Source: Anseranas semipalmata
Lineage: Eukaryota; Chordata; Aves; Anseriformes; Anseranatidae
DNA length: 64,000 nt
Assembly: GCA_013399115.1 (NCBI GenBank)
Contig: VXAA01001233.1
Span: 650,541 to 714,540 of the forward strand
Direction: 5' to 3'
Shown here: positions 23,575-38,740 of the stretch, piece after piece
Position numbering within the stretch: position 1 is the stretch's first letter
Layout: every line of letters starts with the position of its first letter
Notes under the pieces: generated by a model
The model's database searches: none
Seen by the model: the letters and a program-made list of their open reading frames with translations, nothing else
Told to the model about the DNA's origin: nothing
Translations under genes and position numbers: made by a program

Positions 23575-25273
23575 GGCAGGGTCATGCTTTCATTTATTCA
23601 CTTCATATAAAAATCTCTTAAGAATGCATCTGAACACAATATATAATACTATAACATACATTGTGTGAAACTTTTGAAAACAATAAAATAACCACCTGGA
23701 ACAATGCAGTGTTCAACAGACATACAAACCCATTGATCATGCACAACTGTGCTATTTTCATTAACTAGTTAGTCACAAGTTGGACCAAAAGCTTGAAACA
23801 TATTTTACAAACTGAGATTGACACCGCTCACGATGCCTAACAAGCTTTGTCAGAAGAAGTTTCACAGCACAATTATTACATCAGTTCACATTTTTGTCAT
23901 AGAAATTCACATTGGGTTGTTCAGAACTTGGAGCGTGACATTTAAAAGCCGGCCCGCTCACGGGGGTTTCTTTTTCCTCTGCCCCTCCCAGACTTTCAGC
24001 GCTTACAACCGCTCACCCTCGACGCCCTCCCCTGGGGTCCGGCTCGCCCCGGCTCGCCGTGCGGACGAAGCCCCGCGGGCGGCTGCCACCCGAATGCCCT
24101 TCCTGGGTTGCGTATGTCTCTTCAGCTATGTTCAGGTTCTTGTATTTTATGCAATACAAAAGGTTACAAGAAAAAAAGGCAACTCTTATTCCGAGTTTTC
24201 TACACAATTAACATCACCGCCGACAGGCAATGTTAATTCATATAAATTAATAACTTACAAAACATTACAGTATATACATTACGTAATAAATACACTGTTA
24301 TAAACAGTAATGGAGGTGTTAGAGCTCAAGGCAGTGCAGGAGGAGGACGGTGGACCTAAACCTAGGAAACGTGAACGACAGGCGAGAGAAACACAAACAT
24401 CTGAGCGTGCAACTTCCACTGAGCCACGGAGCTGCCGAGGGGGGACGCGCGCCACACACTGCCTTATTACGCTTACTGGTATATGTACTGCGCTGTGCCA
24501 TGAAAACAAACTACCCTTTATCCTGTGCACAACAAAAGTAAAACCCCGTTGAGGAAAAAATACTGGTATTTCTAGCAAGCAAACAGAGAGGGTGCACGAT
24601 GGCATGAAGTGACTTTAAATGGGTCGTCTGGAGTATTAAGAAGACTATTAAAGGTGCAGTAATGCAAAACAGAGGGTATCCCTTCTATTTAGTCTGTAAA
24701 AGTGATTAACTGCAATAAAGTGACAGGTATTGCCCATGAAAAAAGGAAGACTGCTTCTTGTAACAGGAAGAATCAAAAAAGTATCCATCAATTTTGAAAC
24801 ACTTCGTGTTGCTCTTTATACTAAACTCGGTGTATTTAATAGACTCTTGAAAAGACATGAAAGTGTTTACAAAGAAGGCACACAGGTCTGCAGACAGGTG
24901 GTCAGGTGGACAGGTTTTATACGTAGAGTTATTAATCAGTAGTTTCTATCAGTCTAACTGGTATAAATTCCAAAACTAACAGTATAAAATCTCTCAGTTG
25001 TGTGTCATTTACTGTTCAGTTACGATTCAAGCCAGCTCCAGGACAACACGATGCTTTAGCTGACAAGGCTTAAACCACAATGTAAATCATCTGGTAATTT
25101 CCTGAGCAATCATTCACTACACGATCTTTAACCCTGACTCCAATCTCAAGTAGCTGGGGAGAACTTCTAGCCAATGTTAGACACAGGCCTAAGACCCAGA
25201 TTGCAAGCGAGTCCCATGAGACTGCTTGCATGCTCATTAAGTGTTTAAAATCCACTTACACAGGTACAGGACA
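23575..25273 (-). other. PDE4B: PDE4B 3' untranslated region
   Basis: About 1.7 kb from the stop codon to the inferred cleavage site. Most of it is AT-rich, in contrast to the GC-rich DNA to the left. The sense strand carries five ATTTA pentamers (plus-strand positions near 24243, 24287, 24616, 24964 and 25083), the core of AU-rich instability elements known to shorten mRNA life. A possible earlier polyadenylation signal ATTAAA lies at 24835-24840. A GC- and CpG-rich block at about 23945-24110 is out of character with the rest. The left boundary rests on the AATAAA at 23593-23598 and is accurate to about 20 bp. Confidence 0.8.
23593..23598 (-). terminator. PDE4B: PDE4B polyadenylation signal AATAAA
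   Basis: AATAAA is read on the minus strand. A T-rich/GT-rich stretch (GTTGTTTTTTCGTTT on the minus strand, about 23540-23555) follows about 40 bp downstream, as expected for the downstream element of a cleavage site. Cleavage would fall at about 23565-23583. Confidence 0.7.
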
Positions 25274-25639
25274 TTATGTGTCGACAGGAGATGTGTCTTC
25301 TGTCACAATTTCTATGTTCGCCTCCCTCTGTGAATCTTTTTCCCCTGGGTCGTCCATGCAGAGTGTCTTTGTATTGCTGAAGTAGCCGATGCTCTCGCCT
25401 TCCTTCTCGGGTCCGTCCGAATCCTCCTCCTCGAGGGTCAGTTCGAACTGGAACTTCTCCATCAGGCCCTGGCAGTCCCTGCTCCGCTCCTCCAGCGGAG
25501 GAGAGGGGCTCTGAGGTATCATGCTCTGGTACCAGTTCCTGTTGTCCTCCAACGTATCCAGGATGTCCTGGGCGTCGGGCTGCACCAGGTCAGCCCACGT
25601 CTCCCAGAGCGGATGGACAATGTAGTCAATGAATCCAAC
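25274..25639 (-). CDS. PDE4B: PDE4B last coding exon (C-terminus)
   Basis: This exon encodes residues 383-503 of the PDE4B5 form and a TAA stop. It opens with [15 protein letters not shown], holding the phenylalanine that clamps the adenine ring (F385 here, F446 in PDE4B2 numbering), and finishes the catalytic domain. The subtype-specific tail follows, with a proline-directed serine in IPQSPSP (S426, the ERK site) and the FQF docking motif at 445-447. The ending TEDTSPVDT is that of PDE4B. PDE4D ends quite differently, so the paralogue is settled. The acceptor is TTTCTCAG just right of 25639. The 121-residue length equals the human exon as I recall it. Confidence 0.97.
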   Translation of the reverse strand, partial: VGFIDYIVHPLWETWADLVQPDAQDILDTLEDNRNWYQSMIPQSPSPPLEERSRDCQGLMEKFQFELTLEEEDSDGPEKEGESIGYFSNTKTLCMDDPGEKDSQREANIEIVTEDTSPVDT

Positions 25640-28447
25640 CTGAGAAACACAAGAACATGCATGCTTAGGGGAAGGGAAGGAGTATAAGTAGGTGGGTATC
25701 TAAATGGTTAAAATTCTGCTAATACATTATTTTTACAAGCAAAATAGCTGCCTCAGAGCAAGCTCCCCGAACCAGAACAGTCTGATCGCAGACATAGCCA
25801 TCTTCTACCCAAAGCTGTACCTACAAGGCTGGGGCTAGGCTGACGCCTTGTACAAAAGGTTAACTAAAAGCAGGAGCCACCTGGAAACTCAGTGATAAAG
25901 CTGCCACTCGCATCCCTGGCTGTACGAATGCTTTTGAATGTCCTTGTAGATGTCTCTTCCTGACTAGTGAATCAAGCGCCGCTGTGCAGAAGACAGGGCA
26001 AGTTACTGCTTTGAAGACAGAACATCCCACTGAGGTCCCCGCAGAAATGCCACCTACCAACTGTTAGTGCACTGAGACATTTTAGACAATCATTGTCTCT
26101 GCTCTGTGAATTGAGAAAATTTGCTGCACCTCACCCAGGACTCCGTGGTGACCGTGGACAAGGTTGGTGTATTTATGGCAACACTGCAGCTACCCCAGGG
26201 GTTTCATTTGGCTGGCAGTTGTGAAAATGCCAGTGTTCTCAGGGTGAGCACCAGCCCTAGTGCTGAATGTCACTGCTTTTATGGACTTAAGTTTGACCTT
26301 TAGATGTATTTTACTACACTGTGCAGTTTGTATCTATTCTGAACTGTTTTGTGGTGCTGCATCTTTAAACGTTTCAGCATGTCTCCTCTACATCGCCAAA
26401 GCAGCCACCGCTTTTCTCTACGGAGTCGGTCCTGGTAAAGATTTCCCTTCCTTTCACTTCATTTTGGAAAGAGTGCAGAAAGCAGGGTAACTAATCCTGA
26501 CAAGTACTCCTCCTGCACTAACGTGGACAGACTGCTGCTGCTTGGCTCCCATGGAGCAACGTGCCAGGGGTGGAAATAGTGAGGCTTGCGGCTGGGTCCG
26601 TCAGTCCATCCGCCCGTTGGCGCGTAAGCTCTGAGCTAAATCATTTTTCAATTGTCTGACTAAGAGGACGTACGTCCAGGATGGAGAAAACTGAATGGCC
26701 ATAAAGAGGATTGAAATTCTTCCGTCTTGGCAGAATGTGTCACTTCTCTCCTCGCTCTGCTGGACAACATTTCTGTGCAGCAGGAAAATGGCTCTCAAAG
26801 GGGCCAGACTCAACGTGCAGATGTTTGCTTTGGAAATCACACATGCCTCCTTCAGACACAACAGGATGTCAATAGAACCATTAACATTCAATTGTAACAT
26901 ACTGTTGAGGCAGCTTAAACAAAAAGGTGATGAAAATTTCCTGCAGCACATGTTCCGGAGCACTTTTAAAGTGAAAAAAATTCTGTATGGCTAGCTGATG
27001 GCTTCACCGCCACCCAAAATGCTCAAGGGCTGTAGGACCAATGGCTAGGAATCGGTCACTTTGCAACAAAGCCATTGTTTCTTTAAACAAACATCCCATA
27101 CCACTGAATAGCTGGCCAGATGGCTGAAGGCTGATCTTAAAATATTTTGATGTAAAGAGGTAACATCTAGAGCTTTGAAATACTAGAGTACTATCTGCCC
27201 ATCAGTTCTTTGTTGCACTCCAGGATGGAAATGCCACTTCCCTTTCTCCTCTGCCATTAGTTGGTATTTTGATGGCAGCCATTTTGTACAATTCCTGTTC
27301 ATTTTACATAGCAAAATGCCATTTTGAAACCTCTATGAAGTGCATATGCGAAACAAAAAATTAATTGGAGCTTACATGTGGAGCACACGGGCATTTTCTG
27401 GCCAAGCCTGGCCAAAGGATTCACTTCTTGTTAGGTTAACAAATAAGACAGATTTTTCCAACAAAATCACCGTGCGGTTGAGTGAATAATTTTGAAACCA
27501 CTTGGCTTAGCCCAAGAGGACATTTGGAAATAATTATCATCAATTTTGTTACTTATTCAAGCTGAAAAACCTCGATGATGGCTTGCTCAAGTCATTCAAA
27601 AACAACAACCAAGACACCACTATATGAAGATCAGAATATGTTTAGGCAAACATAAATTACCGGCTTCATTACAGACTAGCCAGGTGAAATTTTATGGCCT
27701 GTACTACACAGGTCAGAACAAATTTTACCTTGAAATCATTTAATGTATGAATCGGAACTAAGGATGAGCCAGGTAATCTCAAAAAAAAAACAACCCAAGA
27801 AACATCTGAGTTCTTTTTTTTTCTTTTACAAGATTTGTATTGACTTAAATAGCTATTCTTTGACTTCACAACACAGAGACTCATCGGGCCTCTGATTTAA
27901 CTGGCCTAATCGTGAACTGCAAAACTGCTCTACACAAGGCTGAAAAACAACCAACATTCAGACTTTTTCAGTGTCCTGAAATGGAGCTCAGCTTGGGGAC
28001 ACTCCTATCTCTGCCATTCAGTGGGACTGGCATTGCTATAAATTTCTAATGTGGGGTACAATATCAGTAGGCTTAGGAGGTGCTAATTAAGAGCTAAGAA
28101 GGAGGCTGTAGGGTGTGAAGACAGAAGAGACCTGGGGAGATCAGAATCACACTCTTCAAGCCTGGGGAACAAAAGGAAACCAGCTCACTCTGGAAACTGG
28201 GACACAAACAGGGCAAGATAAGCATGCATTTGGAAATGAGGAGACGCCAAGGAGTACATGAAGGAGTCTAAACAGCCTAGTGAGTCTATATGAGCTTCAG
28301 GCACAGCTGCATGTCAGGGTCAATCAGAACCAACCCTCTGAACAGCTGGCTGTTTGCCTAATTGTATTAGAGAAAGCAGATGATTTTTGTCTCTGCTTTG
28401 AAAATACAAGCTTAGGCAATACAAAAATGCAGCTCAAGGCCAATTAC
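25640..28447 (-). other. PDE4B: PDE4B intron before the last exon
   Basis: A 2.8-kb AT-rich intron between the donor GTAATT and the acceptor CTCAG. No exon, RNA gene or transposon was recognised. The stretch at about 27100-27420 is unusually free of simple repeats and looks like a candidate conserved non-coding element, but that cannot be tested here. Confidence 0.8.
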
Positions 28448-28630
28448 CTGTGATTTTTCCACTGACGCTGTATGTTTGTCACACATTGGACTGATTTCCA
28501 TTCCTCTTTCTCGTTCTTTGTCTCCCTGCTGGAAGAACTCCTCCATGATTCTGTCTGTCCACTGCCGATACAACTCCAGAGACTTTGTGGGATTACTCAA
28601 GTCTGCACAATGTACCATATTTCGGAGAAC
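28448..28630 (-). CDS. PDE4B: PDE4B catalytic exon with HCADLSNP and invariant glutamine
   Basis: Residues 322-382, 61 codons, both borders in phase 0. It carries the metal-binding aspartate of HCADLSNP (D331 here, D392 in PDE4B2 numbering), the [12 protein letters not shown] helix and the ISPMCDKH segment. It ends with EKSQ, whose glutamine (Q382, Q443 in PDE4B2) hydrogen-bonds the purine and fixes nucleotide choice in this family. The splice junction therefore falls between this glutamine and the phenylalanine clamp in the next exon. Acceptor ATTGCAG, donor GTAATT. Confidence 0.97.
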
Positions 28631-29696
28631 CTGCAATTATATTAATCAGAAAACTCGTAAAATCAAATGGAAAAAGAGGACGGCTTCAAGCTGTATCTGC
28701 TTGCTTAATTCAGAACATTTAACCACAAGACTCTTTGATTATGCAACATTCCATAAAAATATTAACATCATAATATCTCCGTACATGAGACTAGCTGCCA
28801 TGGTCTGCTTCAAAAGTAAAATGTGCTATATGCTGTTAGACAACTCAGTACTTACACAGGGTGCAGCGGTGGCAACGTTAATTACATCATGTAGGTTTGT
28901 TTTTGAATGCAGGTGCTTCCCACCATTCAAAATTTATTTTCATGCCCTCATATGGTTAAATGCTCCTACTTTATTAAATGAGTAATATCCCTTCCACACA
29001 CAAAAAAATGTGCCTGACTAACTGTGGCCACAAGGATTTAGACAGCAATGGAGTGACCTGTTTTAACATCAGCAGTCTTAAACAAAAACGTAAGGACGGT
29101 TTTCCTATGAGTCTGTTCTTAAGAAGCTGCTCATCAAAGTGGAAAGAAGATCAGGATGTACCTCGTCCTACGTGCTAACTATGTAACCTCCTTCCAGTAT
29201 TGCTTTGTGATTTCTGTAAATCAAGGATTAGACTATATAGAGAACAGTGTGCATCATTAATTTCAACCCAATGTAAGAGTTGCTTTAGGTATGGAGTTAC
29301 AAATTAAATTCTTGCAATGCTATAGCAATCTGGCTATACTTCTTTGTTAGGATAAAGAAATGGGAGAAAACAGCAAGGAAATTCAAGGGCCCTCAAAAAC
29401 TCAGCCTTATAGATTAACCTCAGAAGAACTTGCATGCTTGTAGTTGCATGCTCTAAGTGTTAAAAACATAATCCCTTCTACCCAAAAGATGTGAGACCAC
29501 TTTATACCTCTTTGTTGGTCTCTGTGATGCAGAACAGAAGAAAATAGGAGATCTACAGTTCTTGCATGATTGCTGAAAATCTAGGTCAGCAACTTTACTA
29601 TATATAGCCACTTAGAAGCCACAGCAAAAACAGGAACACGATTTCTTCAATACTGAACACAATACAGAAAATGCTATTGAACCTCCCCTGACCTAC
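28631..29696 (-). other. PDE4B: PDE4B intron, 1.07 kb
   Basis: AT-rich intron bounded by GTAGGT and TTGCAG. Nothing else recognised. Confidence 0.9.
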
Positions 29697-29819
29697 CTGT
29701 ATTCTATCAGTGTAGTTATCCAGAAGGAGGACTCCTGAACTGGTCACTTTCTTAGTTTCCACCATGGTCTTCAGATCAGCTAACAGACTCATATGCTTGG
29801 ACATATCTGTTGCCAATAC
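29697..29819 (-). CDS. PDE4B: PDE4B catalytic exon with ERK-docking (KIM) segment
   Basis: Residues 281-321, 41 codons in phase 0, from [10 protein letters not shown] to NYTDRIQ. It holds the [14 protein letters not shown] segment (about 300-313), described in PDE4 as the kinase-interaction motif used by ERK together with the FQF motif of the last exon. Acceptor TGTAAAG, donor GTAGGT. The sequence appears identical to the human protein as recalled. Confidence 0.97.
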
Positions 29820-30883
<1,064 letters not shown>

Positions 30884-31338
30884 CTAGGAAGGAAAAAAGG
30901 AATTTGTCAGAAAAGTCCCTATGTTTTCTCTCTCAGCAGTTTGGGATGCTGATTTAGAGAAACAAGTTGTTGTGCTTTCTGAATTACTTTTCTGAAGACA
31001 AGGCATTTACTCAGAAGAAAGGTCTACATGCAGCATGTGCCCTTCAAGATGAAACAGAGCAAATAAAGAATATAACAGATAAATAACAGAACAAATAAAG
31101 CTGCTGCTGAAATTTCTTTATGTTTTCTTCCCCGGTAGTAAACTGAGCCCTCAGAAGAACAGGCAGCCCACTGCAATTTTTTTTTCAAGTCTAAGTGCTA
31201 TCAGTGATTGACTCAGTTTAAAGTTCTTCTGTGTTTAGGTAGGCAGCGTGCTGTTTTTAAACTGCCATTCAAACCATCCCACGTTAAAACGTGACCATTG
31301 CCCGACAGAGACCACTTAGCTCAAACTAGGTAACTCAC
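30884..31338 (-). other. PDE4B: PDE4B intron, 455 bp
   Basis: Bounded by GTGAGT and CCTAG. No embedded feature recognised. Confidence 0.9.
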
Positions 31339-31503
31339 ATCCAGTGCAGGGGTGGAGAGAAGAACATGGGTAGACTGGGCAACATCAGCAGCATGTAGGC
31401 TGTTGTGGTAAGCTACATCCGAATGGTAGTGGTCTTCTAGTGTCATCATGTATGTTACAAAGGTGTCTGATGAGATCTTGAATGTTTTTAGTAGATCTCG
31501 CTC
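31339..31503 (-). CDS. PDE4B: PDE4B catalytic exon with YHNSLHAAD motif
   Basis: Residues 141-195, 55 codons in phase 0. It contains the catalytic-site block [10 protein letters not shown], with His173 as the proton donor to the leaving group (H234 in PDE4B2 numbering) and His177 as a metal ligand (H238). It ends with [12 protein letters not shown]. Acceptor TATACAG, donor GTGAGT. Minor changes from human as recalled are K for R in KTFKISS and V for I in DTFVTY, both conservative. Confidence 0.97.
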
Positions 31504-31641
31504 CTGTATAATAAATGTTAAAAGTATAGATGTATATATCATGTAAGGATGTCATACTGTAGAAGGCAACATAACAGAAAGCAATTAGAAACTAAAACAG
31601 CATTGTGAAAGAATAGCAAATGTGATCAGAAAATCACGAAC
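31504..31641 (-). other. PDE4B: PDE4B intron, 138 bp
   Basis: Short intron with the less common donor GTTCGT and acceptor TATACAG. Confidence 0.93.
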
Positions 31642-31740
31642 CTGAAATATAGCATACATAATGCAGGTGAGTGGCCTGTTGTGGGAATACCTGGCAACAT
31701 TAAATATGTTGAGACCCCACTTATTCAGATCTTCCAGTTC
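31642..31740 (-). CDS. PDE4B: PDE4B exon, start of catalytic domain
   Basis: Residues 108-140, 33 codons in phase 0, from [13 protein letters not shown] to YAIFQ. This is the first helix of the PDE4 catalytic domain. The sequence [14 protein letters not shown] is the PDE4B version (PDE4D has HVFRIAELSGNRPL), an independent mark of the paralogue. Acceptor TTTTCAAAAG is weak in pyrimidines; donor GTTCGT. Confidence 0.97.
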
Positions 31741-32322
31741 CTTTTGAAAAGACAAAAAGAGAACAATTAAAATATTTCTCAAGATATTTCTGCATTTATC
31801 ACTTTCACCAAGGCTTTTGCATTTTCCAAAAGTTTAAAAAGAGAATTCAACCCTAACTGTGGTAATCAAGTAAGTGCATGAGCACACATAATTATAAAAG
31901 TACATGAACGCAGAGTAACTGCAAAGTGCTGATGTCAAAGCACTTGTACAAGGAGACCACATTTCTCTGTACCAGGGGAATTATTTGTGATGTGTGTTCC
32001 CAGGTAGCAAGAAGAAAGGCACCTGATGGAGACAAAGGCCTCGTAAACAGTTTGTTGCACACAGTGTTGTTTTATGTTTATGTTTGATAATTACTCTACT
32101 CGGCCTTGATCACATTTTTGATTACTTTAGTGACATTTCCAAGGAATTTATCAACCTGGGAATATGCTGTTAGGGTCTGGTCCCATAAATTACAACATTT
32201 GTAATGGCCACATCACTTAGGGGATACTGATTCCAATTTTACCTAGGGGCAGTCAGTCCAGCCAACCCATCCCCTGCTTTGAGATCATACCGATTCTCCC
32301 AGATCGTAAGAATCTGTCATAC
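31741..32322 (-). other. PDE4B: PDE4B intron, 582 bp
   Basis: Bounded by GTATGA and CAAAAG. No embedded feature recognised. Confidence 0.9.
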
Positions 32323-32501
32323 CTTGGCCAGATGGTCTTCCTTTTCTGTTTTCACACCAAATCGTGAAATGCTGGTATTATTTAAGCTTGAACTATGCAT
32401 TAATTTTTTCACTCCACTGATCTGTGTCATGAGCTGCTGTTTTTTCTTCTTCTCTCTGTCTTTCTGTGTGGGAGAAGGAATCTCCACATCATTCTGCTTG
32501 T
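32323..32501 (-). CDS. PDE4B: PDE4B linker exon (LR2) between UCR2 and the catalytic domain
   Basis: 179 bp encoding residues 48-107. It begins in phase 1 by completing the aspartate of [13 protein letters not shown], passes a lysine-rich stretch (DREKKKKQQ) and ends with [14 protein letters not shown]. It links UCR2 to the catalytic core. The polar, lysine-rich make-up fits a flexible surface linker. Acceptor TTGTTACAG, donor GTATGA. Confidence 0.97.
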
Positions 32502-36850
<4,349 letters not shown>

Positions 36851-36898
36851 CTTAATATAACCCCAAGATACAGATAACAAATAGTTTGCTTCAGGCAT
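36851..36898 (-). CDS. PDE4B: PDE4B5-specific first coding exon (16 codons)
   Basis: The minus strand reads MPEANYLLSVSWGYIK and then a GTGGGT donor. This is the N-terminus I recall for the super-short, brain-enriched isoform PDE4B5, shared with PDE4D6. It starts at ATG in the context AAAATGC, ends on a whole codon and joins the UCR2 exon in frame (GYIK then FKRML). PDE4B5 lacks UCR1 and the first half of UCR2, so it is not expected to be activated by PKA through UCR1. With the other nine exons the product is 503 residues, equal to the length I derive for human. The exon is too short to be found by ORF length and lies out of frame with a longer spurious ORF. The 5' UTR extends right of 36898 but its start is unknown. 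Confidence 0.92.
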
Positions 36899-37400
36899 TT
36901 TGGAAAACTCCACACCACAGTCCACAAATCCTGACGCAGAAATCGCCGGCGAGACAGGAGAGCTCCAGAAGCACAAGGACACCCCGGTTTCCCAGTCAAT
37001 AAAAAAAATCAGCATTCATCAAACCCAGAGATCCCCCAAAGCCCGGCAGTCGCTAATCCCAGACAAAGCCAAGCTTGGCACAGCATCTTTGCGGAGCGCT
37101 GAACGTGGGTGTATTTGCTAGCAGAAGAGAATAATGAAATCAGGGATTGCACGAAGAAGCAAGAACTAATCCAAATGCATTCAGCAAGATGGCTTAGAGC
37201 ACTTATGAATTATGAATCGTCCTGGTTGCTTAGTTGGCTGAAGGGGGTCCCCACTCCACATTAGCCTTGCTCAGCTGAACTGGCTGACAAAAAAATGATG
37301 CTGGTTTCGGAGGGGCTGCCAGCTTTAGTAACACAGCCATCTTTTTATAAGGAAGATTAAAATGGAGGAAGCTGTGCATATTTAAATAAGTCAAAGTAGG
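36899..37400 (-). promoter_or_regulatory. PDE4B: Probable PDE4B5 promoter and 5' UTR
   Basis: Sequence directly upstream of the PDE4B5 ATG. A TATA-box-like TTATAAAAAG lies on the minus strand at about 37340-37350, roughly 440 bp upstream of the ATG. A second AT-rich element (TATTTAAATATGC) lies near 37373-37385. If the TATA is used, the 5' UTR would be about 410 nt. A promoter must exist near here because the isoform has its own start exon, but the exact site is inference. Confidence 0.35.
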
Positions 37401-37800
37401 CAGCCGTCTCTTCTCCGTTTATGCTTTTTAAAAAAATCCTCTTCATTACAGAGGCTGAGGATTTTCAAGGCAAGTATTCAGATGGATTTTTAAGACCACG
37501 ATTTTTCACATTTTCAGTGTGATTGCTATTTTTTTCCCTATGTGGCAAAGGGCACAATGTAGCAATGTAGCAAAATGTACCTTTACTAACAGGGAATCTT
37601 TTTCACTGAAGAAGTATAAACTAGTAACAACCTTATATCTGTAACATCAGTCTGCAACCACAATACAAGATTTTAATAAATTCTTTCTTTCTTGCTAGGA
37701 CATATCCACAACCCGAACCCCAAGATTTGCTCATTACTTTCGCTGTTACGTTAAGCAGAAATACAAAGGCTGTATTAGCAGGCTGCAGCTGCCCTTTCAG
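37401..37800 (-). other. PDE4B intronic DNA between PDE4B5 promoter and CpG patch
   Basis: AT-rich sequence with no recognised feature. For long and short isoforms this is intron; for PDE4B5 it is upstream flank. Confidence 0.6.
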
Positions 37801-38740
37801 CGTCAGATCAGAAGCAAAGCGCGTTTTGCCGCGTGCGTGACACAGCTCTCAGCGAGGAATCGCCCCCGAGCGGAAGCACTCGCGCTGGTGTAGGGCGACC
37901 TGGGCGACTGCCGCCTGCACCACGCCACGCGACGGCGGCCAGGGCTCCCGAAATAAAAGCGCAATCTTTTGCCTCGAATTATTTCCTTTCTCGGGCTGCT
38001 TTGATTAACGTTATCAGCGCCGCTGGGCGCGACGTCACGAGGCTTCCTCGCGTGCTGCGGGGCCGCCCCGGCTGCAGGCTCCCAGCGCAGCGCGACGCAG
38101 AGCCCGCAGCTCCCCGGCCGCCCGGGCTGAGCGCCCCGAAAAGCAGCCCCCCACGAGTGCCAGCAGTGCCCCCAGGCAAAGCTGCGGCTGCTTTTGGAGC
38201 CGTCCTTCACTTTGACTTTTACAGCAGAGTCCCGAGCCACAGCACCTCGGGGTGGTTCCGACGAACGCCAGCACCCACGCTAACTCATCGCCCGCTGGTT
38301 TCAGAAAGGCGCTTCTCGAATTCCGAGCCGTGCTTTTTCACGTTAAACGCTGCCATGAAACGCAGAACGCCCAGTGCTCGGGCTGGCATCCCCACGCTCA
38401 GCCCCCAGCCCCGAACGCTCCAGCTGCTGCTCAGCACCATCCGGGTGGGACGCCTGGGTTTTGGCCATGTGCTCATCTTGGCAATAACAACAAATACATT
38501 TGAACTGTGCTGGAAAGACTGGGGAAGTCTCCAGAGAGCCCTGCAAGCAGCACCTGAGGGGTGGCCCAGGCCCCGCAGCCTGGGGGGCTCCACAGCTGGA
38601 GCCACAGCTGGAGCGGGTCGGGCTGCCGCGGGCAGCTGCAGCAGCGCCAGGAAGTCGAGCTGGGGACGACACCGAGTCACAGTGCCGTCCATGCGTATGA
38701 CACACTTCCCTCCCTCTCCTTTTAAACAGAAAATCTCCTT
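37800..38740. promoter_or_regulatory. CpG-rich patch about 1 kb upstream of the PDE4B5 start
   Basis: GC- and CpG-rich, densest at 37820-38140. A CRE-like octamer (TGACGTCG on the minus strand) lies at 38030-38037. The block could be an alternative or upstream promoter for the PDE4B5 transcript or an enhancer. Frames of 217 and 303 codons cross it on opposite strands, with no recognisable protein content. Confidence 0.45.

Noticed and set aside
25274..25639. Assignment of the phosphodiesterase to PDE4D
   Set aside because: The tail ends SPVDT with the PDE4B-type C-terminus, and the catalytic start reads [14 protein letters not shown]. Both are PDE4B marks, although the 16-residue start peptide is shared with PDE4D6.
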